64,000 nt of DNA from Pisaster brevispinus (taxonomy: Eukaryota > Echinodermata > Asteroidea > Forcipulatida > Asteriidae): positions 496,001 to 560,000 of the forward strand of contig JAMKCF010000051.1 in the NCBI GenBank assembly GCA_023634235.1, written 5' to 3'. The translations under genes were made by a program, and so were the position numbers. The notes under the pieces are model-generated. The model searched no databases. It was not told the DNA's origin and saw only the letters and a program-made list of their open reading frames with translations. This document shows positions 45,691 through 57,594 of the stretch, piece by piece (positions within the stretch are counted from its first letter, which is position 1; the number at the start of each line of letters is the position of its first letter).

Positions 45691-47110
45691 ATCCCTATCA
45701 TGGATTTTCTTTTGCATACTCTTTCCTCCTGGACTGCTGTTTTTAATCACAAAGTTTTTTTCCCAACCGTCCAGAAAAACATTTGTATCATTACAACAAT
45801 CTTACAAAGAAACAACGAACATCAAGAAACAAAATTGCACACATCCCGAATCATTCGGTCTTTTATTGCTACTCACTACTTCATATGACTACTTTTAGTA
45901 TAATAATCTTTATAAAAAAACATTAAACATTAAGACACAAGCGTGCAAGCATTCCGAACCATATAGTAATACTCGTACACTGCTCTTTCCCTCTTGAATA
46001 CTACTAGTAAAATGCAGAGTTTCATAATTTGTTGTAAACTTAAACCCTCCATTTTAACACCTATTGAAAACACCCCACATCCCACGTACGAGTTTCACTT
46101 ACATTTTTCTTTCATTCGTGACTACTGCTCGTACTACAGCATAATTTTGTTACCAAATTTCCTCAAAAAGAAACAGAAAGAAAGAGCATGTTACCGTAGT
46201 TTTATTTTACCAACAATATTAAAAAGAAGATTGACCAACATAAAACACCCCGTATTATGAAATTTCTTGTGCATAGTAATCTTTACCTCATGAATAATAC
46301 CTGCAACGGCAGAGTTTCATTGCCGAATGCCCCCCCCCCCCCCACACACACACACCCTAATCAAGGAGTTACTGTGACATTACTCTTTCCTTTAGGACTG
46401 CTGTTTGAAACTGAATCATTTATTTCCAACCTTCCTTTAATTTTTTTTTTTAATAAAGTTAACATCAACTGAAAACACAATATCTGAATCACGGAGTTAC
46501 TGTCATAACTATTTTCTCACGAATGTAGCCGTTTGTAAACGCAGTTGTTTTTCAAAATTAACCATAACCTTAACCCCAACCCAACCGAAACACACCCATA
46601 CACGAATCAATCACTCACCCTTATTAATTTTTCCTTCACTAAAATCATACTTTTGTTTCCATCTTTCCTCAAACAAGAAAAGAAGGAAAAACATTCATTA
46701 TCAACACCCAACAGCCTAATCACGGAGAGTCTCTTATTTACTGAATTAATACTGCATAATAACCGAATAGTTTTATTACCAGCCAGCCTTACTACACCAA
46801 AACTGAACAGTGCAGTGTTCTTGCACCTTCCTTCAGAAATACTACATTTAACCATAGTTACACACAGTAAAAAACACCTTAAAAACAAGCAAACAAACAT
46901 TGAACATTAATCAAAATCACCCCGTACCAAATCATGGAGTGTCTTATAAATTACCATTTCCTTCACAACTAACCATACAGTTTTTGTTCCAACATTCCTA
47001 AATTGTTTCAAGTCATCCGCGTTTACCCACAGTCTAAACATTCTCAACGCCGCCATCGTCACCCCTTCCTCGGTTCTTAAAGTCCCCCCCCCCCCCCACA
47101 CCCCCAATTG
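45691..47110 (+). repeat. Decayed continuation of the telomere-derived satellite
   Basis: Units remain visible by landmarks such as ACTCTTTCCTxxxGACTGC, CGGAGTxxCT and AxTTTTATTxCCAACC near 45715, 45980, 46380, 46490, 46725 and 46935, but the hexamers are mostly lost. Similarity falls steadily with distance from the telomeric block. Small frames here are not genes. C runs occur at about 46330 and 47084. Confidence 0.65.
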
Positions 47111-47618
47111 GTTCTTTGCTACCGTGCGTCTTCATGGATGCTGCTCCAAGCAGACTACATTGGTTCAGACTCCTTCCTGCAATAAGAATAGTCTGTTCCC
47201 CTTTTCATTAATATTACCATCAAAGTTACTTAGTGGACTCAAACCAATATCTCCATAATCTTTGTGTGTAAAACACTTTATTGATGGTGAAAAAAATGAT
47301 TAAAAATACAAACAAGGTAGGCTGTAATAATTTTGCTTCAGAATAGTATAAAGGTAATATTAACTTGGCATCTACGTTTTGTTTTGCTTTCCATTTGGGG
47401 AAATGCTTATAAATGTATTTTATTGTTGTCAAAGACGAATAATAAAACATTATACATATCAGACAAATCCACGATACAAGCAAATAAAACATCCAAACAC
47501 AACTTGGATTTTAAACTTTCTATATCAATTTACAATACTTACAGCTACCAAAAACTGTTGATGCTTGTTCTTATTATAAACCTTTTAAGCAGAGATGACT
47601 AAATTTAGGAATATATAC
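47111..47618. other. Non-coding stretch
   Basis: I see nothing supported. Overlapping frames on both strands are AT-rich and unrecognised. Confidence 0.5.
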
Positions 47619-47781
47619 GAATATTGGATGCAATTGAGTGCATTGGTCTTAAATATAAACACGAGGCGAAATCTGGACATTCCTTTTCACGAGGCAAAGC
47701 TGAGTGAATCGAAAAAGCCAGATTTCATCGATTGGTTATAATCTGAGACCAATGTACCAACAAAACGCATTCAACGTTTGT
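47619..47781. mobile_element. Foldback MITE, ATATTGRATGCA family, copy 1
   Basis: The left arm (ATATTGGATGCAATTGAGTG, then CATTGGTCTTAAATATAA, then GAAATCTGG) is complementary to the right arm (CCAGATTTC, TTATAATCTGAGACCAATG, CGCATTCAACG) around a short spacer containing CACGAGGCAAAGC. The arms are about 50-60 bp. The same arm text appears at 61136-61265. Confidence 0.75.
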
Positions 47782-48984
47782 TTTATATACCAGTACTTTT
47801 CACACACAGATCCCTTAAAATAAATAGCTTTTCAACCCCACTTAATAATTAATGTAAACAGTTCCTCTAAAGAAGACAACCAACCCGATTCCACCACCCC
47901 CCCCCCCTTCATCAAAAATCACAGACCCCATTCCATTTTCCCCCAAGAATCATCACGAACCGTAATCCATTGACAGAAACTCTACGATGTTTTCAAATAG
48001 CATTCCTGTCATTCTTTCTATTCTTGAGACATTTTCATTTTTATTCTATTGCCGTTGATTTCAAAATGTCATAGTTTTTTTTATTTTTAGTGTTAATTCT
48101 AGAAAGAAAACGCAGCGGTATACATGAAATTCATATGTCCTAAATTAACGGTAACTTTTGCAGTCATACATAGCTATCAAACTTTACCCCTGAAAAGCCG
48201 TGTTGTCCCGTGAACTACAAATGAATAAATACCGAAGGAAAATAAGACACAACTTTGAGCTTGTATCCCTTTTCTGAAAATAATTGTAATTGTGGCAAAA
48301 TGCCTGTTTGTTTAATTTGTGTAAACTGTTTAAGAATCAAGGATTATTGAGGGCGCTATTCGAAACTGATTTGCATATTTGAATTTGATTATCTCAGTCA
48401 TTACAAAACGTCCACATAAAAAATGGCCACTAAGCTATTAAAGTGAAAACTTTTCATAATAAGTTCTATTGTAAACTGTGATTAAATAATTCAATTTACC
48501 TATAAATAAGAGATCCCACTCAAGTTGAATTTAAACCAGGTAGGCTATTTAAAGTGCATACAGTTCAAATTAGTGATACTTCAAGTTAAGTTCTTTTTAA
48601 AAGTAATATTAATAGCCTTTGTATTCAAATAGTGTAAACACGTTTTGTAACGCTATAACAAATTTAGCAATTTACCAATATTGTTATTGTTATTATTATT
48701 ATTGCACTAAGTAAACTAGAAAAGACCAGTATAACCAGTGGTTTCCGAATATTACAAATGTACAAAAGAGTATTACAAATGTACCCTACCTTAAATTTTT
48801 GAGACCACACACACTTGGTACACGATCCCCCGACAGCAAACGTTCCCATTGCACATAACATCACACTACTCTGCAAACTCCCGGCATATTTGACCCCCCC
48901 CCCCCCAAACCCAGGGAGCCTGATCCATTTCTTGGCCGACTCGGAAACTGTTAAATAAAAATTGGATTCTAGTTCGGATTCTGC
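47782..48984. other. AT-rich non-coding stretch
   Basis: No gene is recognised. C runs occur near 47898 and 48895. Confidence 0.5.
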
Positions 48985-49075
48985 GTCAGTTAAGTTGACC
49001 CATTTATGGGTAATTTTGAACAATATTTCGGGCCACACTGACCCCCAAAACAGTCAGGCCCCTTGCGACCCGGTT
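48985..49075 (-). repeat. Copy of the GGGTCA/TGACCC dispersed repeat
   Basis: TTGACCCATTTATGGGT and CAGGCCCCTTGCGACCCGG match, in reverse complement, text at 51795-51832 (CCGGGTCGCAGGGGGCCTGA) and at 52030-52050. Element ends are not resolved. Confidence 0.5.
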
Positions 49076-50174
49076 CAATTTCAGCAAGAAGAAGTTTGAA
49101 ATAATATTCTGCGGTATGTTTGACAATAACTCCTGAACTAAGCGTGCTAGAGAGACACAACTTGTACCTGACTCTTCCTTTGGTATTTCTCCATTCGAAA
49201 ATCAGGCTTTTGGGGCCACTTTGTGCCATCTTCAGACGAAAATGACCAGCAAGTTGGGATACTCCGAATGATGCCCAACAAAAGTATCTTCAACGGGATT
49301 TTTGTACACAGAGCTGTCAAAGATCGAAATACAAAAACAAAGACAGTCAAATCAGCCTCAGAATAATGCTGGATCTGCTCATCTCATGGGCTCTCACTTT
49401 GTCTTCGTTTGTTTTCTTTTTCGTTTTCGTTTTTTGTTTTATTGTGACGTTTTTGTAGGGGATGCGAGCGGCCAAGAAGGTATGGCTAATACGACCACCG
49501 ATTTTAAAAATAAAAAATATTAGATGAGCCAGTTTTTGGACAAAAATAGTTAACTACAATGATTTGTTGTACATTCATTCTGTTGATTTTTTTGGAGTAA
49601 CGTTTTATTTGTTGGTAAGGCTAAGTCTAGGCTATAACAAAATAATAATAGTAAATAAAAATCAAGGTAACAAAAAATAATGTGCAGTGAATTTTTGTTG
49701 TAACGGGGGCGTTATAGATGTTGCAAAACATTAGCCAAGACGAGAGAGGATGGTAAAGGAGATTCATACCAACTCTTTGATCACGACAATAAATGATGAT
49801 CAAAATTACGTTTTCCCTTCCAGCCTCGCTTTGGTTGTGTTGTTTTGAAATGATACAAACACAATGGCTGAACAGTGATACCCGACGGGCATCAACATTT
49901 CGTCTTGATGACCTTGGAATGCATTGTATTATGAATGGCATCTAGAGGTGCCAAATTGTTCTGAACATTTTATAAATTTGGTGGTCATCCGTGTACGACG
50001 ATAGTAAATAATTTGTTGACTTTTTGGAGGAAAGTATAGTGGCCTGGAACAGTTGAAAAAAGGGACCAAGTTATTGTGAAAAACTACGTAAACAAGTTTG
50101 AAAAATGAACCTTTCTGTAAACGCGCATGCAGGAAATGCGCATGCTCAGATCTACGTAAACAATTGGGATGTCT

Positions 50175-50189
50175 GGCGCCATCTAGCGC
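50175..50189 (-). promoter_or_regulatory. CTCF-like motif
   Basis: On the minus strand GCGCTAGATGGCGCC matches 13 of 15 positions of CCASYAGRKGGCRSY and contains the AGATGGCGC core. Candidate only. Confidence 0.3.
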
Positions 50190-50292
50190 TCCCAAACCTC
50201 TAAATGAATTTTTGTTAAAAGAGAAAAAAAATTTTTTTGTTTTGACTTAGTTGATGCAACTTCAGTTATAACCAACCCCGTACCTTTTGTTA

Positions 50293-50307
50293 CCAATAGA
50301 GGGCGCA
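50293..50307 (+). promoter_or_regulatory. CTCF-like motif, divergent to the previous one
   Basis: CCAATAGAGGGCGCA matches 13 of 15 positions of the CTCF core. It lies about 115 bp from the minus-strand motif at 50175. Confidence 0.3.
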
Positions 50308-51794
50308 AAAATCACACAAACTTACCTTTTCAGGGGAACGAGATGGAAGACGCTTACTTGAGCCGGCTGAGATAAAAAAAAAAGTAACAAACAAAAAATA
50401 GACAAGTTTGAAGTCAAACTGAAACCACAATTAATTAATGCCTAAACTCACCCTCCCGACGTCACCCTAGGACGAGTCCCTAACACTCTTCCCTACCACA
50501 ACCCAAATTGTAATCCAAGGCTCCCCTAACAAATGAATCTCCCTGACATTTTTAGTCAAATAAAATGCTTCCGAGAATGATATTCAGGTGTTATAAACCA
50601 GTTCAATCAATGAGGTATTGGATTGTTTTGTTTCAGATGATGCTCCCTCTAGGGTTGTACTACCATTTGTTTGACCTACATTTTATGTTCAAGTATTTCA
50701 CCCTTTTTTGCCATCTTTTATTGACACTTGTTAAGCCCACTCACTGCAAACTTGTTCCAATATCCTCCAACTGCACATTGGTTTCGTACTTGACTTTCAT
50801 TCAGTTTAATTGTTCGTTTTGCAAAAGGCAGCGCTTGATAAAGAGTGTTGACCATTTTTAAAATGTTCCATTAAATTGCCCGTTATATTGCTTTGAAATA
50901 CACTGTGCTCTGCGTGTCTTACTTATGTTACAAACTTGTCTAATATTGAAGTACAAGATGGCTGCTGACTGTGAGTGAAAGGTCTGCACTGCAAACACAT
51001 AACAATGCAGGATTATTCTAATCCACGGGGAAAAAAGACACACAAGCACAATTTATTTTCTTTTATTTCACAACAAAAAACACACAAAGACACAATTTAT
51101 TTTTCTTTATTTCATTGAAGAAAGATACACAAAGCCACATGTCACACATTATAAGCTGGATATGAATTAGAAACACACACCACACTGTAGTGATTAAGGT
51201 TAACCATCAGTTGACCATCAAACTGTTTTGTAAAATGTTTGTCTTCTAATCAGTGCTTTCAGTAATGAAGGTTCATGTTTTCCTCGTGATTCATCACAGA
51301 GAGTCAAGTTGTAACACATTGTACTGTGAAATTCGTTATAAGGGTTTCAATCATTAATACAATTTGTTAAAGTATAACAAGATTTAATACTTTCACAAAT
51401 AATATTGAGAGAAGATTGGTTTCACTCTTTTTAGAATCCTATTTTGACTTCCAGTGAGGTTTGCATGATGCAATCTAGGCATCCTTTTCCACGCTGACCT
51501 TACAACCAAACTTTTTGAACAAATACTTGAACCTTTAACTTTGTATGAGTTGCCAACCCATGATAAAATGTGTAATTAGTGACAAAATTTAACAGATCAA
51601 TAAAAAAAAACAAGTAAAACGTTTTGTATTCTTTATGAGATGTGATGCCTTCATCTTAAACATGAAAATCAATGAATCTCTGTAGACCTTTACTGCACTG
51701 CTGCCTCCTTCTTTGTCAAGTTCCCTGCTTACAATAATGATATACATCCTCATACCAAAATGGGACCACACTAATTTGCTCACTCTTCAGGGTC

Positions 51795-52115
51795 AGAATT
51801 GACTCGATTCCGGGTCGCAGGGGGCCTGACCAAGAGCTGCCAACATTTGCATCTTGCAATTAGAGAGATTTTGTACAACAATTAGGGAGATATTTAGAAT
51901 TACATTCAACATTATGGGGACAAACTCTCCTTAATCAGGGAGATTTTCAATTTTATCGATCAGAACATGGAGAGATTGGGTTATTTTCAGGGAACATTTT
52001 GCAGAATCAGGGAGAGTTGGCAGCTCTACTGACCAACTTATGGGTCAAACTGAAGTGGAATCTGAGCTAAAATCCCCACTTCTGAGTCAGCAGCTGGAAT
52101 TCCAGTCATTTCTGA
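51795..52115. repeat. GGGTCA/TGACCC repeat split by a MITE
   Basis: The host repeat (CCGGGTCGCAGGGGGCCTGA on the left; TTATGGGTCAAACTG and TTCTGACCAAGGAGTTTCTT on the right) is interrupted by the element at 51833-52027. The right end resembles CTGACCAGGGACTTTTTAGA at about 41977. Confidence 0.55.
51833..52027. mobile_element. MITE with AGAGCTGCCAAC termini and likely 8-bp target duplication
   Basis: The ends AGAGCTGCCAAC and GTTGGCAGCTCT are perfect 12-bp inverted repeats of a 195-bp element. Flanks CCTGACCA and ACTGACCA agree at seven of eight bases, fitting an 8-bp target-site duplication as made by hAT-type elements. The interior repeats AGGGAGATTTT-like text. It has no coding capacity. 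Confidence 0.85.
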
Positions 52116-52478
52116 CCAAGGAGTTTCTTAGAGTGTAATTGCAATGGATTGACAATGTAGATGTTTCGAGACAGAGCTGTCTGAGAATACTAATACCTTG
52201 CATGTTGCTGCCTTGTTGAGCTGATACGTCAGTTATATCAGGTTGTTCTCTCCCTAGCTCATCACTCTCCACTGCATACAATTAAAAGAAGAAAGAAAAA
52301 GAATAATTAAATAAAGGTTCAAAATTATGAATGACTGAAAGGCAAAGTACAGGACAGAGCCCTAAACAGACATGAATGGATGCTCTTCAAAGAGCTGGTC
52401 GATTACACCAAGGATGAAACATACCTACATCACTTCATAGTAATGGATGAGACGAAGGAAACATTTTGACAAAATGGT
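52116..52478. other. Non-coding stretch
   Basis: I see nothing supported here. Confidence 0.5.
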
Positions 52479-52692
52479 CAGTGGCAGAACTAAGGGGGGG
52501 GGGGCAAGTACCCCCCACCCAATTAATGTCAGTGCACCCCCCCCCCAATTGGAACCTGCCATTCTGTAGATCAAGATCCAGTTTGTTATAAAGGGCAAAT
52601 GGAATCTATAGTTGATTTGCCAGCAGTGCCCCCTAGAAAAATGGTGCCCCCTTTGTTCCCCCCTAAAAAGTCATCAGTTAGTTACGCCGCTG
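52479..52692 (+). mobile_element. hAT-like MITE, CAGTGGCGTAAC family
   Basis: The ends CAGTGGCAGAACTAA and TTAGTTACGCCGCTG are inverted repeats. Flanking octamers AAAATGGT and GAAATTGT share six of eight bases, compatible with a decayed 8-bp duplication. The interior is the reverse complement of 42306-42517 and contains G and C runs next to the termini. Non-autonomous. Confidence 0.8.
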
Positions 52693-52993
52693 GAAATTGT
52701 CCTCAAAATTTCACTCTCATCAAATTACAAACACATTGCCCTTTTTTGTCTTCTCTCCATGGGTTTTGTGGCTAGGTAGAGTGATAAAGTTGGCTTTTTC
52801 TGAGAGTCCTTAATAAATGAAATGAAATTTGTCATTCAAGGTATGTCATATTGTCTTTTTTAAATGGCTTTTTTAACTGACGTTTTTCAATAATTTTTTT
52901 GCAGAAGCACAATGTGATGACAGCATGTGATAATACCAGTGAGGCCCTTGCTTGTTAATCAACGTTTCGATCAGTGTGCTCTGGTTGTCTTTA

Positions 52994-53160
52994 GCGCCCA
53001 ATTCCATCAAATAAATTGCTAAGCAATTTCTGCTTAGTAAAATTAAGCAGAATACCAGGCAAAGATTGTACACTTAACATGGTATTAAGCTGGTAACCTT
53101 ATTCTGGTAAGCATAATTTGTTTGTGCTTAGCTTCTCTTTGTGCTTAACAGCTCTTAGTA
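52994..53160. mobile_element. GCTTAGCA foldback element, copy 1
   Basis: GCGCCCAATTCCATCAA, then TTGCTAAGC and CTGCTTAG motifs, an internal GTAAACTTAACATGG-like segment with CTGGTAA, and a GCTTAACAGCTCTTA right side. The same ordered pieces occur at 57171-57360 and 58104-58297. This copy has the most worn termini. Confidence 0.6.
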
Positions 53161-53565
53161 CTTGTCTGAAACACTTACAATCCCGTACCCAGCCTGGACT
53201 GAATTGAGTTATTTCAGAGGTATCCAGATTCCTGAACACATAAACAAAACTTCTACATCTACAAGATTGCTGTACACTTTGACCCAGTTGAGGCAATGAG
53301 TAACTGGTTTTGGATGTGGGAACTGATTGTCTGTGCGTATTTGAACAAGGGTCTCAAACTGCTTGGATGCTGTTTTTTGCACTCTTAATCAGAGCAATGA
53401 TGAAGATCCAACAGGATAACAAGTCCAGTGAGATCAGACGTCAGTCCTCATCTTGTAGTCTTCCCATAGCTCACCAATCTCCTCTACACCAAAAACAAAT
53501 GGAGCGGATAAAAAGGAATACAGATTAAAACACACATAATTGTAAAGTTCTATACATTTTTGATA

Positions 53566-53917
53566 AAGGCAGGATACAGGATGTTGTCATCATTCTCTCT
53601 GGATAAGTTTCAATGCAAATTTGTTTAATTTGGGAAAATTTTTTTTTAAGCATTTTCTTCTGGCATCAAGGTCATCTGAATTCTAAAGATGGAGTTATTA
53701 GTGATAAGGTCATCTCATTAATACCATGAACAATCTGAAAGTGACTATTTCTATTGTTTCAAATCAAGAAGAAAATGTGCATTTTCATTTTAAGATGTGT
53801 CTAATCTTGAAAAGTTTTACTTGTCATCTGTCAATTTACATTCTCCGACTTTAAACTTCTTAAGATTTGATGATGAACTTGTTTTGGCTAAACACAATCA
53901 AATCCTGTATCCTGTCT
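53566..53917. mobile_element. MITE of the GGCAGGGTACAGGA family, copy 2
   Basis: AAGGCAGGATACAGGAT at 53566 is mirrored by ATCCTGTATCCTGTCT at 53902-53917. Length 352 bp against 363 bp for the copy at 5557. The interior is AT-rich and non-coding. It directly abuts a hAT-like terminus at 53923. Confidence 0.7.
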
Positions 53918-53922
53918 CGGCT

Positions 53923-54465
53923 CAGCGGCGTAGCCAAGACTCTTTCAGTTGGGGGAGGGGAGGCCCGAGGGGGGGGGGGCATTGCTTTTTAGTAGGGGGG
54001 GACAGGGGGCTAGGGTTTGTCAGTGGTGGGGGGTCATGCTTTTATTTTGGAAAGGGGACTCTGGTGGTTTAGGAAGGATATTACAAAACACTGACTTGGC
54101 ATTGAAAAAGTTACCCCACTTGACCATCAAATCAGTGGTGCAACTGGGGAGGGGGGGGCACACAATTGATGTCCATGCCCCCCCCCCCACCCGATAAGGG
54201 ATAACAAGAGAATGATCCTTTTTAAAGCTTTACTGTGATAATGTTTTTTAAACGATTTTTCTCTTGCACAGAGACAATGTATTTGTTTTTACAAGCATGT
54301 CAGATTATTGCACAAATGCACACCAAGAACCTGAAAAGGGGATTGGTTAGGAATAATGCAAATGGAATCTACAGTGCTAATTGGCCAGAAGTGTGTGTCC
54401 CCCTCCCCTTGAAAAGAGTCTACCACTTTATGCCCCCCTCCAAATTTACCCACATTTTGGCGCTG
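53923..54465 (+). mobile_element. Degenerate hAT-like MITE remnants, G/C-run rich
   Basis: CAGCGGCGTAGCCAAG at 53923 starts one fragment with several G runs and no clear right end. A second element begins CAGTGGTGCAACTGGGG at 54133 and, after C runs and AATGGAATCTACAGTGCTAA, ends near GGCGCTG at 54465. Its interior matches 52479-52692 in the same orientation. The 91- and 82-codon frames here are glycine-rich translations of G runs. Confidence 0.6.
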
Positions 54466-55307
54466 TATCAAATCACTAAATAACTTCCATTTCAGTTTTT
54501 AAGAATCATTATACCATGACGTATTTGTCCCCAATAGCCTAGTATTCAATGTTTAAAACTACTCAACATCAGGGATTCTTGGAATAAAACAAAGGGTGGC
54601 TGATACAAGCTTGAAGAAGGCAATGTAAGATGAAGAAGAGATTGACTCTGGGTGAGTGTTGTCTTCCCAATGCATTCAAGCTGATGAACACAGAATTAAA
54701 AAGCAACAAAAGTTCCTTTTGGAGCGCCTTTGCAAAGTTGAACAGCTCAAGTAGAAACAACTGAGAGAATTGTTGATGGGAATGCATAAAATACAGGACC
54801 AGTGTCTAGTGACGACAAGGCAGGAAAGAATTAACAGATAGATAGTTCACTTTATTGAGGATGTTTTACAAAACCAATTATACTTCAGGATGACCTCATT
54901 AAGATAAAGAAAGGAATAAATACCAAACAGTTCACAGTTTGCTTTGGTAATAGTGCATTTGAGTTGAGGTCTAAACAGATGTTGACCAAGTAGAGTTAGA
55001 GAGAAAAAGTAGTACGTAAATACAAGAACACAAGATCACAAGAACACAGATCCATGACATGTTGGACATCATGGTCAAATTTGATGTAACGATCAAATTT
55101 CAGTGTAAGTAACACAGAAAAAAAGTTTTGTTTCTGTCCTGATGAGAATGAAAGTGAAGGACAGTTCAGGTGCTCAAGTATGAAACAGACTATTGCACTG
55201 TTGGATTGAGGTTCATCCTGATGATAGACTTGGCTCAAGTTGGGTCTGGTGCTAACCGAGTCAATAATGTATGGCTACACAGCTAGCTCTGATGAGCTCT
55301 TTTAACG

Positions 55308-55322
55308 TGCGCCCTCTGGTGT
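55308..55322 (-). promoter_or_regulatory. CTCF-like motif
   Basis: On the minus strand ACACCAGAGGGCGCA matches 13 of 15 positions of the CTCF core, including CCAGAGGGCGC. Candidate only. Confidence 0.3.
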
Positions 55323-56837
55323 CACTTAGTTGCCAATCCAATGAGTTGGATCGTGAATAGCAAAGTTGAAACAAAGTGGTGTAATAAAGCTGTGATGAAG
55401 TTTACATACTAGTGGATTAAAAGCACAACCAAGAACCTGACAAAAGTTTGACTCAGGTCAAGTCTATCCTGATGATAGAAAAAAAACCAGAAGATATTTT
55501 AGATTTGGAGAAATGTGGAGTACAATCACCTGAGTCCATTGAGGAAAACACAGGAGAGAAAGAAATGTCAAGCCCTCCTTCAAAGGTTGCTGTCGAGATT
55601 TAAAGATGGATGTTTAATCCAGTTCCATAGAGAAGTAAAGAGAATGCAAGGTGCAGCACTTTGAATTTGAGAATTAGACAGTGCTAGGTGTAGCTCCTAC
55701 AAAAGCAGACAGTGTTGTTGGAAGGTTTTTGAGCAAAACAGTCTTTTTTTCATACTGATCAACATTGGCTATAAAATCCCAGAATCAAAAGAATCTGAAT
55801 GTTGGTGTCCCTTCTGCTTTTTTTTTGACGAAGCAGACTGTCAATTAAAAAACTGTGGGGAAACGTGTTCATGTTTATGATCTTTTTCATTTTCTGATTG
55901 TGTGTAGTTAAGTATGTTTCAGTCTACCTTTGAGTCTTTGGAACAGTACCTTACATGTTAAATGGCAAAATTAAATTATAGGTATATAATCTGCAAAAAC
56001 CCTTCACATGGTGACATTTTTCATTTTATAAAAGTGACCATTTCAAATGAATGGAAGCTCAGTGCAGCTTTTCAAATGTTGTTAGAAAATTAATCCAACT
56101 GTACACATTATATTGAATGAGGCTATTTGTAAAGAGTTCAGTATCAATGATAATTTGATAAGTAGAAGCTAAAATGAAAACCATGTGATGGGTTCCAAGA
56201 AAGCATCGCAAACTAACGCATGATTGGGCAGAACATGTGAGTTCAAGACCAATAAATATGAAAAACCAAACCTCATGATATATTACATACATTCTAGATG
56301 CAAGGATTAATTATACATTTAAATCGTTGTGTCACTACAAAAGCGTTGTATCTTGGTTGTGTGTCTTGATCTCACAAGAAAGTGCTCTGTGCAAAAACCT
56401 GATGTCTAAGCATGTTCTTGTTTTGCGTTACATTCTGGGTTTTTTAAAATGAGATACAAAGCTTGACAATGTCAGACTTACATGTAAGTAATGTATTGTG
56501 CTCTTTTAGAAGATACAACGTTTTTGCACTGACATAACGATCTGAAGCCATACTCGGGGAAAACCAACTTGATGAACTACGGACGACTCCAGTTATAAAC
56601 CTTAGATGGGTTTGGCACATCCTATGGAAACCTTTTGAATAGCAAATTAACAAGCTCTTTACTGCCCTCTCATGGCCGGCACAGACAAGATCATCAGCGC
56701 CTACTATACTCAGTGTACGTCTCTAGTATATTGCCAATGGATGTTCTGCTTTCTCTGTATGAGATCTGGAGACCAGTACTCAACAGGATAAAATCGGAAA
56801 AGCTTGTGTCTGCCTGCTGAGAAGCCCACTGATAAAT

Positions 56838-56872
56838 GATGAGGATGATGATGATGATGATGATGACGATGG
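56838..56872. repeat. GAT microsatellite
   Basis: An imperfect run of about eleven GAT triplets with a GAG and a GAC variant. The polyhistidine stretch in a minus-strand frame is its translation. Confidence 0.95.
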
Positions 56873-57170
56873 AGCCATCCTACATTGGATAGCATTAGTT
56901 TAAAGTTTTGAAATTAGGCCCAATTATGGATGTCGCCATAAAAGTCAGTAAACAAAGTCCTGTGACATCACATATTGGCAGAGATGTCAGTCCCTGATGT
57001 TGCCTTTTTATCTTTGCCAAGGCCTGGTCTGGTTGATAACAGCTCTCCATTGATCCTGTCTCTCATAGCAGACTGGTTGTTCCTCTCAACAGAAAACCCA
57101 TGTCTGGTCATTGCTGAGTGGCTGTTTACACAGGTGACACAACTCAAATGAAAAGGTACCAATAGCACCA

Positions 57171-57360
57171 GGGCTGAAATTCATAGATCTTCCTAAGCAG
57201 AAAAAAGTAGCTTAGCACAAGAAAAATTATGCTGGACACCAGAATGTATTTTTGGGCAAAACACCATGTCACATGCACCATTTTTTGCTCATCTTTACTT
57301 AGCAAAAAAATATCTAGCAATATTGTTTGCTTGAGCAGCTCTTACATGTAATTGAGAGCA
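57171..57360. mobile_element. GCTTAGCA foldback element, copy 2
   Basis: The left side AATTCATAGATCTTC and AGTAGCTTAGCAC faces a right side TTGCTTGAGCAGCTCTTACA and TGTAATTGAG. These are recognisably inverted. The interior includes CTTTACTTAGCAAAAAA. It belongs with 52994 and 58104. Confidence 0.65.
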
Positions 57361-57594
57361 AGTTGCTGACTGACAGGATGCCTGTTAACCATTAATATAA
57401 TGGCTATCCCTTTTCTTGCCAGTACAAACATTACAAAGTAATATCAATAATGAAATTCTCTTTCAAGAACCAGAATCCAGCAGCTGACTCAACTCAAGCA
57501 TGGTGCTCCAGACAAGAAGCAAAATAATATAACATGAACATAGTACGTTACACTACCACACAGGTTGCTCAAACTTTAAAACATGAAGCAAGTC

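Larger units (their letters stand above)
49076..51794. other. Non-coding stretch with two CTCF-like motifs
   Basis: No gene is recognised. A GC-richer interval at about 50100-50330 contains two divergent CTCF-like motifs. ACACAAAG/CACAATTTATTTTC recurs at about 51035 and 51088. Confidence 0.45.
54466..57170. other. Non-coding stretch
   Basis: No gene is recognised. It holds a CTCF-like motif at 55308-55322 and a GAT microsatellite at 56838-56872. Confidence 0.45.

Noticed and set aside
53797..54197. Glycine-rich frames as a structural protein
   Set aside because: They are translations of G runs inside degenerate hAT-like elements.
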